Shown here: positions 1-8,790 of the stretch, piece after piece
Position numbering within the stretch: the first letter of the stretch is position 1
Layout of the letters: the number at the start of each line of letters is the position of its first letter
Assembly: GCA_018666555.1 (NCBI GenBank)
Contig: JABIZD010000158.1
Coordinates: 1-41,456 of the forward strand
Source: Gammaproteobacteria bacterium
GTDB taxonomy: Bacteria; Pseudomonadota; Gammaproteobacteria; Pseudomonadales; Azotimanducaceae
Direction of reading: 5' to 3'
DNA: 41,456 nucleotides
The notes under the pieces: generated by a model
The model's database searches: none
Told to the model about the DNA's origin: nothing
Seen by the model: the letters and a program-made list of their open reading frames with translations, nothing else
Position numbers and translations under genes: made by a program

Positions 1-2
1 GG

Positions 3-1472
3 TTTTTGACGCCGGGAGACTTTGAAGCGGATGTGATTAGCTTGGAGGTGGAATCTGATCTAGGGTTTGCCACCTTCAGTTCGTCAACATCGTCTACCGA
101 AACAACTATTTCGGCCTCTAACGATATTTCCAATTTATATGAATCAATTGATGAAGCGACCGGCGGTCTTGCCTATTTTGGATCGCCAAGACTGGCTTTT
201 CTAACCGAAGCTGATGCTGATTATGAATCTGTCACCCAGGAGTTTCGTCTGGCTTCAAATGGGGACGGTGATTGGGACTGGGTACTTGGCCTATATTATC
301 ATGACAGCGATTCCGAGCTTGAAGTCCATGATGTTGATTATAGTTACGAGGACTGGTTGGCGTCAGTTCCGGATATATATTATGGCCTGGGAACTTTCCT
401 TGATGTGCTGAATACTTTTTCAGACAGAACCCCCCCTTACACGGGAGCCTATTACCAGGATCGGCAACTTAGCTTTGAAGACAAAGCGGTGTTTGGTGAG
501 ATCAGCTACCATTTCACCGACGCGTTTCAGGCTACCATAGGATTCCGAAAATTCTGGCAGGAGTTTGATTCCAACCAGGTCGTCGCTTTACCGTATTGTG
601 GCAGCTATTGTTCAATGGATGGTAATCTGAATGGCGCCACCGCTGCTCAGAACGGCGCCGAATTTGATGACCAGCTGTTTAAATTCAATGCCTCTTATGA
701 TGTTAATGAAACCACCATGGTCTATTTTACCTGGTCGGAAGGGTTCAGGCATGGAGGTGCAAATAGCTTCCCCACTGCTGGATTTGCCGGCGTCGATACA
801 TCGTTTGTTACCTTTGAACCTGATGAGGCTACAAATCTGGAGGTAGGTATTAAAGGATCAGTTGGTAATAATACACGCTATTCATTTGCCCTTTACCAGA
901 TTAACTGGGATCAGATTCAACTGGATGTGTATGCCGGTGCGCTGGGTATTCCGGGAGTGATAAACGGTGAGGAGGCAACTTCCCAGGGTTTTGAGTTTGA
1001 GATATTCAGTCAGTTATCTGACCAATTGAGCCTGGATTTCGGTGTTGGCTATACGTCTGCAGAAATCAGCAAGGATGCTGGATTGTTGAATTTTTCAGAT
1101 GCGATTATCGCTGCCAATGGAGATCCGTTACCCGGTGTTCCGGAACTGCAATTGTCTGTCAATCTGAACTATTATCAGCCTCTTGATCGAGGTGCTGAAT
1201 TACACTATAACCTCAATGGATCGTATCGAAGTTCGGCGTATACCAATTTTAACGAAAATTTTGGTAACTATACGGAACTGGACGGTTTTGGTAAGTGGAA
1301 TGCATCTGTGACCTGGGAAAATAATGCCATAGCGATTACAGCATTTGTCAGGAATCTAACCGATGAGGCAGGTTTGACTGGCGTTCAAAATGGCCGCGGA
1401 GCTTACTCCCATGTCGGTTTTATCGGTCGCCCTCGTTCAATTGGCGTTAGAGTTTCATACGATTTTGATTAG
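3..1472 (+). CDS. TonB-dependent outer-membrane receptor, 3' part (partial)
   Basis: The frame is open from the window edge, so the N-terminal signal, TonB box, plug domain and first barrel strands lie upstream. What remains is about 490 residues rich in alternating aromatic/polar beta-strand segments separated by acidic loops, typical of a TonB-dependent receptor barrel. Recognisable pieces are the FEDKAVFGEISYHFTD strand pair, the GFRKFWQEF strand, the TMVYFTWSEGFRHGGANSF segment (a very common receptor motif) and the closing strand GRPRSIGVRVSYDF just before the stop. Such receptors import large or scarce substrates across the outer membrane using TonB energy. The ligand cannot be read from this part. 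The gene is followed after 196 bases by a TPR-sulfotransferase on the same strand. The family call is strong; the substrate is unknown. Confidence 0.93.
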   Translation, partial: FLTPGDFEADVISLEVESDLGFATFSSSTSSTETTISASNDISNLYESIDEATGGLAYFGSPRLAFLTEADADYESVTQEFRLASNGDGDWDWVLGLYYHDSDSELEVHDVDYSYEDWLASVPDIYYGLGTFLDVLNTFSDRTPPYTGAYYQDRQLSFEDKAVFGEISYHFTDAFQATIGFRKFWQEFDSNQVVALPYCGSYCSMDGNLNGATAAQNGAEFDDQLFKFNASYDVNETTMVYFTWSEGFRHGGANSFPTAGFAGVDTSFVTFEPDEATNLEVGIKGSVGNNTRYSFALYQINWDQIQLDVYAGALGIPGVINGEEATSQGFEFEIFSQLSDQLSLDFGVGYTSAEISKDAGLLNFSDAIIAANGDPLPGVPELQLSVNLNYYQPLDRGAELHYNLNGSYRSSAYTNFNENFGNYTELDGFGKWNASVTWENNAIAITAFVRNLTDEAGLTGVQNGRGAYSHVGFIGRPRSIGVRVSYDFD

Positions 1473-1564
1473 CCAAGGGTAAACAGAGGTCGGCTGCACC
1501 ATCAAGCGCGAACTGAGGTCAAATGCGCTTGGCTGGATAAGTACCATTACCTGTCGATAGGCAT

Positions 1565-1597
1565 TGAGCCCTTGCGTTGTATCGGCAACAGGGCTCA
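1565..1597 (+). terminator. Hairpin downstream of the receptor gene, terminator-like
   Basis: TGAGCCCT (1565-1572) pairs perfectly with AGGGCTCA (1590-1597), and inside it GTTG (1576-1579) pairs with CAAC (1586-1589). It lies 93 bases after the receptor stop. There is no T-tract behind it, so it is not a textbook intrinsic terminator. It may be an attenuator or an mRNA 3' end. AGGGCTCA occurs once more shortly downstream. Confidence 0.3.
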
Positions 1598-1668
1598 TCA
1601 TAGTTCAGTAAGGGCTCAGGGTCGAAAATACTAGGGCCTGAGTTTGCTTTGGAACAGGAAAGCCGAGT

Positions 1669-3255
1669 ATGGCCAGTCAGGAAAACCGACTGCTGCAGAT
1701 GCTGCGGCGATATCTTGAACAGAATAAGCTGAAGGATGCGCTGGCCACCTGCCAGCGATTGAACAGGGACTACCCTCATAATGGCGAAGGTTGGTGTGCG
1801 GCTAGCATTGTTGCTTGCCGGCTGGGAAATGCAGCCAGTGGCCTGGATTTCATTGCCAGGGCATTGGCTCTGCAGCCAACCAATGCGCGGTTTCATATAG
1901 CTAGAGCTAACGCGCTGGTGTTAGCACAACGCCGGCAGGAGGCGATGACCGTGACCGAAGAGGCGGTCCCGGCTGCATCTAGTGATCCGCAATTACTGGA
2001 CATGGCGGGTGGAATCTATGCTCTGCTGGGAAATTATCTGAAAGCACAGATTTATTACCAGAGAGCGGTCGAGAAAGCACCAGATAATGGGATTTATCAG
2101 TTTAACCTGGCCACGGTGAAACGATTTCTTGGTGATAGTGATGGCTCTGAAATCTGCTTTGATCAGGCTATTCGGTTGAACCCGGCAGATTATGAAGCCT
2201 GTCACTTACGTTCAGATCTGCGCACCCAGACTCAGGATAGAAATCATATCGCTGAGCTAACTGAGCATCTAAAGGCCTGTATATCGGCACCAGCAGAGGA
2301 CTGGCGAGGTGAAATGAAACTATGTTTCTCTCTGGCTAAAGAACATGAAGACCTGGGTAATTATGAGGATTCTTTTCGTTTTTTGAAAAGAGGTGCAGAT
2401 TTACGCCGAAGCCACATGTCCTACAAGGTGGAGACAGATATCCAGACAGTTGAAGATATTGTACGGACTTATTCAGCACCTGTTTTCAATAATATAAGAT
2501 CTGGTTCCAGTGATAAGCCGGTGGTTTTTATTGTTGGCTTGCCGCGAACGGGCACCACCCTGGTGGACCGGGTCATCAGTAGTCATGGGCAGGTTTTTTC
2601 AGCGGGTGAGCTTAACAATTTTGCCCTGGAGATGTCTGGTCTGGCACGCAGGGATAGCGGCGGAAAGCTGACCCGAACGGCGCTCATTGAACGGACAATA
2701 GACCTTGATTTTGAAGAATTAGGTCAGCGCTATTTGGCCAGTGTCAAAGCGATGGTGGACGATGATAGGTGCTTTACTGATAAGCTGCCCCTGAATTTTC
2801 TTTATTGTGGCCTCATTCACAAAGCCCTTCCCAAGGCGAAAATTATCCACGTGCAAAGAGGAGCCATGGATTCTTGCTATGCCATGTACAAACGATTGTT
2901 CGCTGATGCCTATCCCATGTCTTACCATCTGCTCGACCTGGGCCGATACTTTGTTGCTTATCAGAAGCTGATGGCTCATTGGTATAAATTAATGCCCGGA
3001 ATAATCCGGTCGGTATCCTATGAAGATTTGGTGCGGCATCAGGAGCCGGCTTCGCGTCGCCTTATTGCTGATTGTGACCTGCCCTGGGATAAGGCCTGTT
3101 TGTCTTTCGATAAAAACCCAGCTGCGGCTACCACCGCTAGTGCGTCTCAGGTACGTCATCCGGTTTATAATTCATCAATTGGTAAATGGCGGAATTACCA
3201 GCGCCAATTGCAACCACTGCAGGCTCTTTTCACCGCTGCAGGAATCGATTATTAA
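1669..3255 (+). CDS. TPR-repeat sulfotransferase family protein
   Basis: The 528-residue protein has two parts. Residues about 5-220 are helical TPR-type repeats (for example the LLGNYLKAQIYYQRAVEKAP unit). From about residue 285 there is a PAPS-dependent sulfotransferase fold. The 5'-phosphosulfate loop FIVGLPRTGTTLVDRV (about 288-303) and the 3'-phosphate motif VQRGAMDSCYAMYKRLF (about 394-410, R..D..S-like) are visible. Enzymes of this family transfer sulfate from PAPS to hydroxyl groups of proteins, lipids or small molecules; the TPR half probably binds the acceptor. No signal peptide is seen, so it is presumably cytoplasmic. Genes of this type are often found beside TonB-dependent receptors in marine proteobacteria, as here, but the acceptor is unknown. 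Confidence 0.85.
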   Translation: MASQENRLLQMLRRYLEQNKLKDALATCQRLNRDYPHNGEGWCAASIVACRLGNAASGLDFIARALALQPTNARFHIARANALVLAQRRQEAMTVTEEAVPAASSDPQLLDMAGGIYALLGNYLKAQIYYQRAVEKAPDNGIYQFNLATVKRFLGDSDGSEICFDQAIRLNPADYEACHLRSDLRTQTQDRNHIAELTEHLKACISAPAEDWRGEMKLCFSLAKEHEDLGNYEDSFRFLKRGADLRRSHMSYKVETDIQTVEDIVRTYSAPVFNNIRSGSSDKPVVFIVGLPRTGTTLVDRVISSHGQVFSAGELNNFALEMSGLARRDSGGKLTRTALIERTIDLDFEELGQRYLASVKAMVDDDRCFTDKLPLNFLYCGLIHKALPKAKIIHVQRGAMDSCYAMYKRLFADAYPMSYHLLDLGRYFVAYQKLMAHWYKLMPGIIRSVSYEDLVRHQEPASRRLIADCDLPWDKACLSFDKNPAAATTASASQVRHPVYNSSIGKWRNYQRQLQPLQALFTAAGIDY

Positions 3256-3367
3256 AGTCAGCAATCTGATTGCAGCATAAGGTTGATACCTACAAAGGGT
3301 GATGGATCCCTGGCATCAATAGGCTCAGAGTAAGTGACTGGAATAGATAAAAGTAAGGAGCCATAAT

Positions 3368-4543
3368 TTGAATAGGGCAGGGGAGGCAGATTTCCGTCCT
3401 GTAATGGCAGGTGTGTTGATTTATATGGTAGCACCCCTGGGTATGACGCTGATTCCGCTCATGGTAGGCGCTGCCGCAGCCGACTTAGGGTTTTCGAGCA
3501 GTCAAGTCGGCTATTTGGCTTCTGCAGACCTCATCGGCCTTGCCTGTATTTCGGTTACGGCTGCAGTCTGGATTCGCCGTCTGACCTGGCATCTGATCGC
3601 CTTGGTCAGCATTAGCCTGATCGTCCTGGGTAACCTTTTTTCAGTGCTGGCAGAGAGCTTTGCTGCTATGTGTGTGGCCCGCTTTATCACGGAAGTTGGC
3701 AGTGGTGGCTTGTATGCATTGGCGCTGGTGAGCCTGGGTGAAACCCGAACCCCAGATCGGTTTTTCTCATTTGGTATCGGTTTAACGATCGCCTTGTCTG
3801 TAGGTGTTTTTCTCTGGTTTCCTGCGCTGATCCGAACTTATGGTATTGACTTGTTGTTTGTATTTCATGGCGCGGTGGCGTTAGCTATCTTGCCAGTGCT
3901 GTTTTGGCTGCCTAAATACGCGACTGGACGGCCCATTGCATCAGGTGACACAACGCCAGCAAAGATAAAGCCGTTGTTGATTTGTTTTGCTGCTTTTGGC
4001 TGCTTTACTCTAGCTGAAGGTGGCGTTTGGTCGTATGTTGAGAGGATTGGCGCAGGGGCAGGGTTATCCGCAGAGTATGTCGGTGAGGTGCTCGCAGGAA
4101 CTCAGGTTGCCAGTTTCTGTGCAGCCTTGCTGGCTTCCTGGCTGAGTATCCGTTTCGGTCGAAGCCTGCCTATCTTGGCTGGCATGCTGGCCTTCATGGT
4201 GTCGTTTTATTTGTTACAGATTCCCGACTCAACCAGTTATCTTATAGGCGCCTGCCTGTCACAGTTTGCCTGGATATTTGTCTTGCCCTATCTAATGCTG
4301 CTGTGTGTTGAGCTTGATACTTCAGGGCGTTATTACGTATTAATCACGGCGACAAAAATGGGTGGGTTTGCATTGGGGCCGGCTATTATTGCGACTTTGT
4401 TAATGCGTGACGGCGCTACTCAACCGGCAACTTCTGGGCTAGTCGTGCAGGATTTTGCTATGGTGTCCTGGATGGGGGGTATTTTTGTCCTCATTAGCCT
4501 GGTTTTATTATTGCCGCTGGCTATTCGTATGGATAGAAGTTAA
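3368..4543 (+). CDS. MFS transporter
   Basis: A 391-residue, very hydrophobic protein with about twelve transmembrane helices in two bundles separated by a short charged loop near residues 185-200 (PKYATGRPIASGDTTPAKIK). The TTG start is supported by AAGGAG seven bases upstream; an ATG twelve codons later is the alternative. The fold and length fit the major facilitator superfamily. The substrate cannot be read from the sequence. Only 36 bases separate its stop from the start of the ureohydrolase-family gene, so the two probably share a transcript and the carrier may move that enzyme's substrate or product. It could equally be an exporter. Confidence 0.85.
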   Translation: MNRAGEADFRPVMAGVLIYMVAPLGMTLIPLMVGAAAADLGFSSSQVGYLASADLIGLACISVTAAVWIRRLTWHLIALVSISLIVLGNLFSVLAESFAAMCVARFITEVGSGGLYALALVSLGETRTPDRFFSFGIGLTIALSVGVFLWFPALIRTYGIDLLFVFHGAVALAILPVLFWLPKYATGRPIASGDTTPAKIKPLLICFAAFGCFTLAEGGVWSYVERIGAGAGLSAEYVGEVLAGTQVASFCAALLASWLSIRFGRSLPILAGMLAFMVSFYLLQIPDSTSYLIGACLSQFAWIFVLPYLMLLCVELDTSGRYYVLITATKMGGFALGPAIIATLLMRDGATQPATSGLVVQDFAMVSWMGGIFVLISLVLLLPLAIRMDRS

Positions 4544-4579
4544 TGGCCCTTGTATGGATTCCGTAAAGAGAGAGCGTTT

Positions 4580-5650
4580 ATGAGCGATATGACAGATCAG
4601 AAATTGGAGATACTGCGTCAGCATGCACAACGCAGCCTTGAGAATCACAGAGACCCTCATATAGGAGCATTCTACAAACGCTGCATCGATGAACAGGCCC
4701 CGGTATTTAGTCCAGCCCATGAACTGACCGAACGGACATTTTACCGTGCGCCCCGTAAACATAGTCCCGAAGATGTAGATATTGCTTGTCTGGGATTGCC
4801 GATGGATGTCAGCGCGCCTTACCACGGTGGTCAGAAATTTGCGCCTAACGCGCTGCGTGAAGCCTCCTACACCCATGGCCCGATCCATGATCGATGGAAG
4901 CTTATCCCGTTTGATATGTGTCGAATAGCTGATATGGGGAATGTGGTTTTTAACCGACCCCATGATACCGCGCAAACCGTCGAAGATATTTATCAAGCCG
5001 TTTGCGCGCTTGATGATGCGGGTGCAGCACCTTTTTGTGTTGGTGGCGTTCATACAGTTTCCCATCCCATATTGAAAGCGATGGGCCGAAACAGGTCGCT
5101 GGGACTCATTCATATTGATGCCCATGCCGATACCATGACCGGAGAGATGCAGGGAGAGGAACTCAGCGATGGCGCGGTGTTTCGCCATGCAGTGCTTGAT
5201 CAGGGCATTGATCCGGCGCGGACTGTACAGATCGGTATCCGTGGCTTTGCGACTCATTACTGGGATTTTTCTCATGATAGTGGCATGAGAGTGATTACCA
5301 TGGATGACTTTGATGAGATAGGCCTGCAGGGTGTTCTTGCTGAAGTTCGCAGCATTATTGGTGATGGTCCCTGTTATCTCACCCTTGATTGCGACGGGAT
5401 TGATGCCGCCTATCTACCGGGCACACAACTGCCCGAGCCTTTTGGATTTACCTCCAGGGAGGTGAGGAACCTGATCAGGGGGTTACGTGGTCTCGATTTA
5501 GTCGGTGCTGATATCGTTGAGTTGTGCCCCCTGGTTGATGTGCGAGGTACTTCAGCCAACCTGATGGCTGCACTGGGTTTTGAAATGCTCTGCCTGTTGT
5601 CGGAGGCTCGGCAGGCCCGCACTGGCGTGACCCATAAGACTCGCTGGTAG
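4580..5650 (+). CDS. Agmatinase/arginase-family ureohydrolase with altered active site
   Basis: A 356-residue ureohydrolase-fold protein. The ATG at 4580 is preferred over the in-frame TTG at 4550 because AAAGAGAGAG lies just upstream. The dinuclear metal site looks complete: the GGVH histidine, the D, H and D of LIHIDAHADT, and both aspartates of LTLDCDGID, followed by PGTQLPEP. Family members hydrolyse agmatine, arginine, guanidinobutyrate or guanidine to urea plus an amine. Two departures stand out: the usual GGDH is GGVH, and the HG motif that carries the proton-shuttle histidine (H163 of E. coli agmatinase, H141 of arginase) reads LSDGAVF, with Asp in place of His. The substrate may therefore be unusual. 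It is followed after 41 bases by a SnoaL-like gene and preceded by an MFS carrier, probably one operon. Confidence 0.86.
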   Translation: MSDMTDQKLEILRQHAQRSLENHRDPHIGAFYKRCIDEQAPVFSPAHELTERTFYRAPRKHSPEDVDIACLGLPMDVSAPYHGGQKFAPNALREASYTHGPIHDRWKLIPFDMCRIADMGNVVFNRPHDTAQTVEDIYQAVCALDDAGAAPFCVGGVHTVSHPILKAMGRNRSLGLIHIDAHADTMTGEMQGEELSDGAVFRHAVLDQGIDPARTVQIGIRGFATHYWDFSHDSGMRVITMDDFDEIGLQGVLAEVRSIIGDGPCYLTLDCDGIDAAYLPGTQLPEPFGFTSREVRNLIRGLRGLDLVGADIVELCPLVDVRGTSANLMAALGFEMLCLLSEARQARTGVTHKTRW

Positions 5651-5691
5651 GACATAACTAAAAGAAACTGATGTGCGAGTGGGGTAGTGAA

Positions 5692-6120
5692 ATGGCAGAA
5701 ATACAGAAACGGTGGACACAATTTGATCCCCGGGATTTTATGGATGAACTCAAAGAAGGCGATATCGAAAAAGCACTTGAGTGGGTTGATGATAATGCCA
5801 GCTGGCGCATTCCGGGTGATCCTAAATATGGTGGTGCAGTTCATGAAGGTAAGGCAGGTTTTCGCAAGTTTGCTGAACTCGCTAATTACTTTCTTCCCCA
5901 TGGTGTGGAGCGATTATGGTCCAGAGTCTCCCACGCGCCCGGAGTGACTTTCCTGGAGCAACAAATTCGGGCCCGCACCATGATCGAAACGGTCTACGAA
6001 AATGAGTATGTGTTTGTTTTTCGCCATGGACCGGATGGCAAACTGGTAGAGGTAAAAGAATACCAGGATATGCAACCGATGCTGGAAGCGTTTGATGGCT
6101 GGGAGCCTGAGGACGACTAG
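5692..6120 (+). CDS. SnoaL-like / NTF2-fold protein
   Basis: A 142-residue small protein (149 if the ATG at 5671 is used; the later ATG has TGGGGT at a better spacing). It opens with the helix DFMDELKEGDIEKALEWVDD and continues with strand-rich segments NASWRIPGDPKYGG, EGKAGFRKFAEL, FLEQQIRARTMIETVYENEY and VEVKEYQDMQPMLEAF. This is the pattern of SnoaL-like polyketide-cyclase/dehydratase or ketosteroid-isomerase-like NTF2 folds, which bind small hydrophobic ligands in a cone-shaped pocket. The reaction is unknown. It lies directly behind the ureohydrolase-family gene in the same direction, and 19 bases from the convergent Ldh-family gene. Confidence 0.75.
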   Translation: MAEIQKRWTQFDPRDFMDELKEGDIEKALEWVDDNASWRIPGDPKYGGAVHEGKAGFRKFAELANYFLPHGVERLWSRVSHAPGVTFLEQQIRARTMIETVYENEYVFVFRHGPDGKLVEVKEYQDMQPMLEAFDGWEPEDD

Positions 6121-6139
6121 CGGTTAGCAAAGACCGGGC

Positions 6140-7246
6140 TCAGTCCCGGAGCGCTTCCAGATCAATACCGACTTCGGTTGCCATGGCCTGGATACCAGCC
6201 CAGTACTGTGGTTGCACAGGGATGCCATGCTTGAGGCGATCTGCCTCAGCTCGCAGGGCATTCTCACCTGGTAAGGTAATTTCCTCGAAACCCTGCTGCA
6301 GTTTGGTCGACTTCAGAGTTTGTATCCATTGATCAACCTGGCTTTTGAATAACGCTAGCGGCATCAGGTCAGCAATATTAACCACCATTAGAAATGCGCC
6401 ACCGCCACGTTTAAGTTTTCGATCTGAGTTGGCAGCCAGAGCATGCATACTAGGGTATTCCATCTGTGGCGAGGTAAAACCACCCGGCGTTAATAGACCG
6501 GTCATGATCTCCAGGAATACATTCATTACGTAGAGTTTCACATTAGGAAACACAGGCGCAGCCAGTAGCGGTGCAGCCCTATGTTCGGGGTGTTCAATAT
6601 AGGGCTCTGGATCGTCGGTAAGTTCTCCGGTTTCAGGATCCACAAGACATTTGCTGTCCATTTTTTTACCGGCGAGAACCGCTTGTGACAAATAGGTTTC
6701 ATAGACCCCAGAGACTGATGTATCTCCGATAATGGCCGCCATGTCACCGGTTGGGCAGGCATAAGAAAAAGGCGCAGCAGACATTTTCAGTTCCCGCCCG
6801 CCCCAGGGAGCATTCTGGGTGACTGAGTTAACGGTAAGGATACCAATACAATCGTGATCCAGTGCCAGTCTGGTATAAGCACTGGCACAGCCGATGTCAT
6901 GCCAGTTGTGTACCAGGCCTATGCCAAAGGTATGCTGTTTGGCTTTTTCAATGACTCTGTGCATGGCATCGGTCATGATGTACTGACCGAGGCCTCGGTT
7001 ACCATTGATTACCAGGTAGTTGTTGTTGTCTTGTTCGACAGTCGGTTCCGCGGTCATATTGATCTGATCGTGCTGCATCATGAGATGATCAATCATGGCG
7101 ATACCCATGCCCTGCATATCTTTACCCAGCAGATCCCCGGCTAGGATAGCATCTGCGAATGCCTGTGCCTGGTGCTCAGGGCTACCCCAGCCCTTAATGA
7201 TGGTTTTATATACTTTGTGGAGATATTCGGCTGATTCAAGTTTCAC
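6140..7246 (-). CDS. Ldh/MDH2-family NAD(P)-dependent oxidoreductase, divergent
   Basis: A 368-residue protein of the YlbC/YiaK/ComC malate/L-lactate dehydrogenase family, which reduces 2-oxo acids to 2-hydroxy acids with a non-Rossmann NAD-binding fold. The GTG start is fixed by AGGAGG eight bases upstream. Family landmarks are the N-terminal helix with AGDLLGKDMQGMGIAMIDHL, the nucleotide-binding ITDAMHRVIEKA segment, the TVNSVTQNAPWGGREL loop and the C-terminal QVDQWIQTLKS and GIPVQPQYW pieces. Catalytic residues look changed: the normal DSHG..R motif reads DMQG..I and the normal NSNHFG reads NWHDIG. It is transcribed against the SnoaL-like gene and divergently from the PLP-decarboxylase. 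It may act on an atypical substrate or have lost activity. Confidence 0.82.
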   Translation of the reverse strand: MKLESAEYLHKVYKTIIKGWGSPEHQAQAFADAILAGDLLGKDMQGMGIAMIDHLMMQHDQINMTAEPTVEQDNNNYLVINGNRGLGQYIMTDAMHRVIEKAKQHTFGIGLVHNWHDIGCASAYTRLALDHDCIGILTVNSVTQNAPWGGRELKMSAAPFSYACPTGDMAAIIGDTSVSGVYETYLSQAVLAGKKMDSKCLVDPETGELTDDPEPYIEHPEHRAAPLLAAPVFPNVKLYVMNVFLEIMTGLLTPGGFTSPQMEYPSMHALAANSDRKLKRGGGAFLMVVNIADLMPLALFKSQVDQWIQTLKSTKLQQGFEEITLPGENALRAEADRLKHGIPVQPQYWAGIQAMATEVGIDLEALRD

Positions 7247-7311
7247 GTCGCGGTCCTCCTAGGATATACAGTCTCATGGTTTAACCAGACAATAATCTGC
7301 CAGGTAGTGGT

Positions 7312-7333
7312 CATTTTCAATACTACGAAAGTG
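7312..7333. promoter_or_regulatory. Imperfect inverted repeat in a divergent promoter region
   Basis: CATTTTC (7312-7318) and GAAAGTG (7327-7333) form an inverted repeat with one mismatch and an 8-base spacer. It lies midway in the 171-base gap between the divergent Ldh-family and PLP-decarboxylase genes, where a shared operator would be expected. TAATCTG is also repeated directly in this gap. No regulator gene was found next to it; the operator role is inference. Confidence 0.25.
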
Positions 7334-7417
7334 GTACTCATCTAGGCTGTTATTACTCCTAAAAATGCAGATAATCTGAATTGAATACTCAATGTCCTGT
7401 GAAAGGGAGAATCAAGC

Positions 7418-8779
7418 ATGTCAGAAAATGCGCAGAACCGAGACTTAACACACCTTCCGAGTACTGGCCTGAGTCGTCGGGAACTGGATCGCCAGTTGGA
7501 TGAACTGCAGGCACAGATGACCTCAGAGAAAGCAGGTAAACTCAGTGTTAACTCGCTGAAAGGCCGCGCAGAAATACAGCGGGTTGTGGAAAGTGCTTAT
7601 GTTAAATTTTTCCCGTATAACGCTTTGTTTACTCGCCAGGAAAAAGCAGCAGCGCAAATAGAAAATCAGGTGCTGGATATGTGCCTGAGTCTTTTCAATG
7701 GCGGTAGCCTGGGTTGTGCTAATCTGACATCAGGGGGAACGGAAAGTATTTTCTGCGCACTGCATGCCATGCGGCAATGGGCGCGAGCGACAAGACCCCA
7801 GATAACTGAGCCGGAAATCTTAGCACCGTACTCGCTGCACGCGACCTTTAATAAAACTGCTCACTTTCTGGGGATCAAAGTGGTGCGTATTCCCGTGGGG
7901 GAGGATTTACTCGCAGATGTTGATGAGATACAGGCGGCGATCAATGAAAACACCATTGGTTTGGCTGCATCGGCACCGAGTTGGCCGTATGGCCTGGTTG
8001 ATCCCATTGAAGCCATGGGCAAGCTGGCTCAGCATCATGAGCTTTGGTTGCATGTAGATGCCTGCGTCGGTGGGTATATTCTACCGTTCATGCGTAAACT
8101 TGATTGCACCATCCCGGGCTACGATTTTTCAGTTGCCGGTGTGTCATCCATTTCAGCCGACCTTCACAAGTATGGTTATGCCCCTAAGCCTTGTTCAACG
8201 ATTTTGTATCGCTCCAGTGAGCAGCAACGCTACCATTACGTTCCGGTGACGGAATGGCCGTGTGGCCTCTATCTTTCTCAGGCCTTTATGGGCAGCCGAC
8301 CTCTGGCGTCGACGGCGGCAGCATGGGCCGTCATGAATTACCTGGGAGAACGGGGTTATGTGGAAAATGCCAGGCAGATTCTGTCAGTAAAAGATAAAAT
8401 TCAGCGTGCCGTCGGTGAGATAGATGGCCTGGCTACCTGGGAGACCCATGGGCCACTGATGATGATTAAAGCTGAACCTTGTCATGATGGCAGTTCGGTG
8501 AATATTGAAAGTGTCACAGGTGCCATGCGCGCTCGCGGTTGGGTATTATTGGGCGTCATGGAGCCGCCGGCGCTGCATTTAACTGTTGATCCAATGGAAG
8601 AAGAAGCACTTCAGCAATTCATAGCCGATTTAATTGATGTGACTGCAAAAGTGCGAGAGGGTGATAGCAGTGCATTGGGTTCGTTGAATTATGGCGGTGC
8701 AGGTGGCAGCCAATCACCTAAGTGGCTGCTTAATGCGCTGGCTTATATGGATGAAGCGCAGCTAAAACAAGATAATTGA
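7418..8779 (+). CDS. PLP-dependent decarboxylase / sphingosine-1-phosphate-lyase-like protein
   Basis: A 453-residue fold-type I PLP enzyme. The cofactor site is clear: LTSGGTESIFCALHAMR near residue 105, LHVDACVGGYILPFM near 210 (the Asp that contacts the pyridine nitrogen), and the Schiff-base lysine in ADLHKYGYAPK (Lys251). The DxHKYG...PK form is characteristic of sphingosine-1-phosphate lyases and related group II decarboxylases rather than aminotransferases. Such enzymes cleave phosphorylated amino alcohols to an aldehyde, or decarboxylate amino acids. The true substrate is unknown. ATG is preceded by GGGAG. The next gene, an SDR, starts 11 bases after the stop, so the two form an operon, which fits a lyase product being oxidised or reduced by the SDR. 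Confidence 0.85.
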   Translation: MSENAQNRDLTHLPSTGLSRRELDRQLDELQAQMTSEKAGKLSVNSLKGRAEIQRVVESAYVKFFPYNALFTRQEKAAAQIENQVLDMCLSLFNGGSLGCANLTSGGTESIFCALHAMRQWARATRPQITEPEILAPYSLHATFNKTAHFLGIKVVRIPVGEDLLADVDEIQAAINENTIGLAASAPSWPYGLVDPIEAMGKLAQHHELWLHVDACVGGYILPFMRKLDCTIPGYDFSVAGVSSISADLHKYGYAPKPCSTILYRSSEQQRYHYVPVTEWPCGLYLSQAFMGSRPLASTAAAWAVMNYLGERGYVENARQILSVKDKIQRAVGEIDGLATWETHGPLMMIKAEPCHDGSSVNIESVTGAMRARGWVLLGVMEPPALHLTVDPMEEEALQQFIADLIDVTAKVREGDSSALGSLNYGGAGGSQSPKWLLNALAYMDEAQLKQDN

Positions 8780-8790
8780 GGAATACCAGC

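Noticed and set aside
1519-1896. Minus-strand open frame of 125 codons overlapping the start of the sulfotransferase gene
   Set aside because: No ribosome-binding site; it overlaps TPR-coding sequence and the intergenic hairpin, and its composition is not protein-like.
4508-5275. Long minus-strand open frame (255 codons) opposite the ureohydrolase gene
   Set aside because: It is the antisense of a gene with clear metal-binding motifs; its translation is rich in Arg, His, Met and Cys with no family resemblance.
6132-6147. CCGGG/CCCGG hairpin between the SnoaL-like and Ldh-family genes
   Set aside because: Only a 5-base stem without a T-tract, overlapping the Ldh coding end; not enough for a terminator call.
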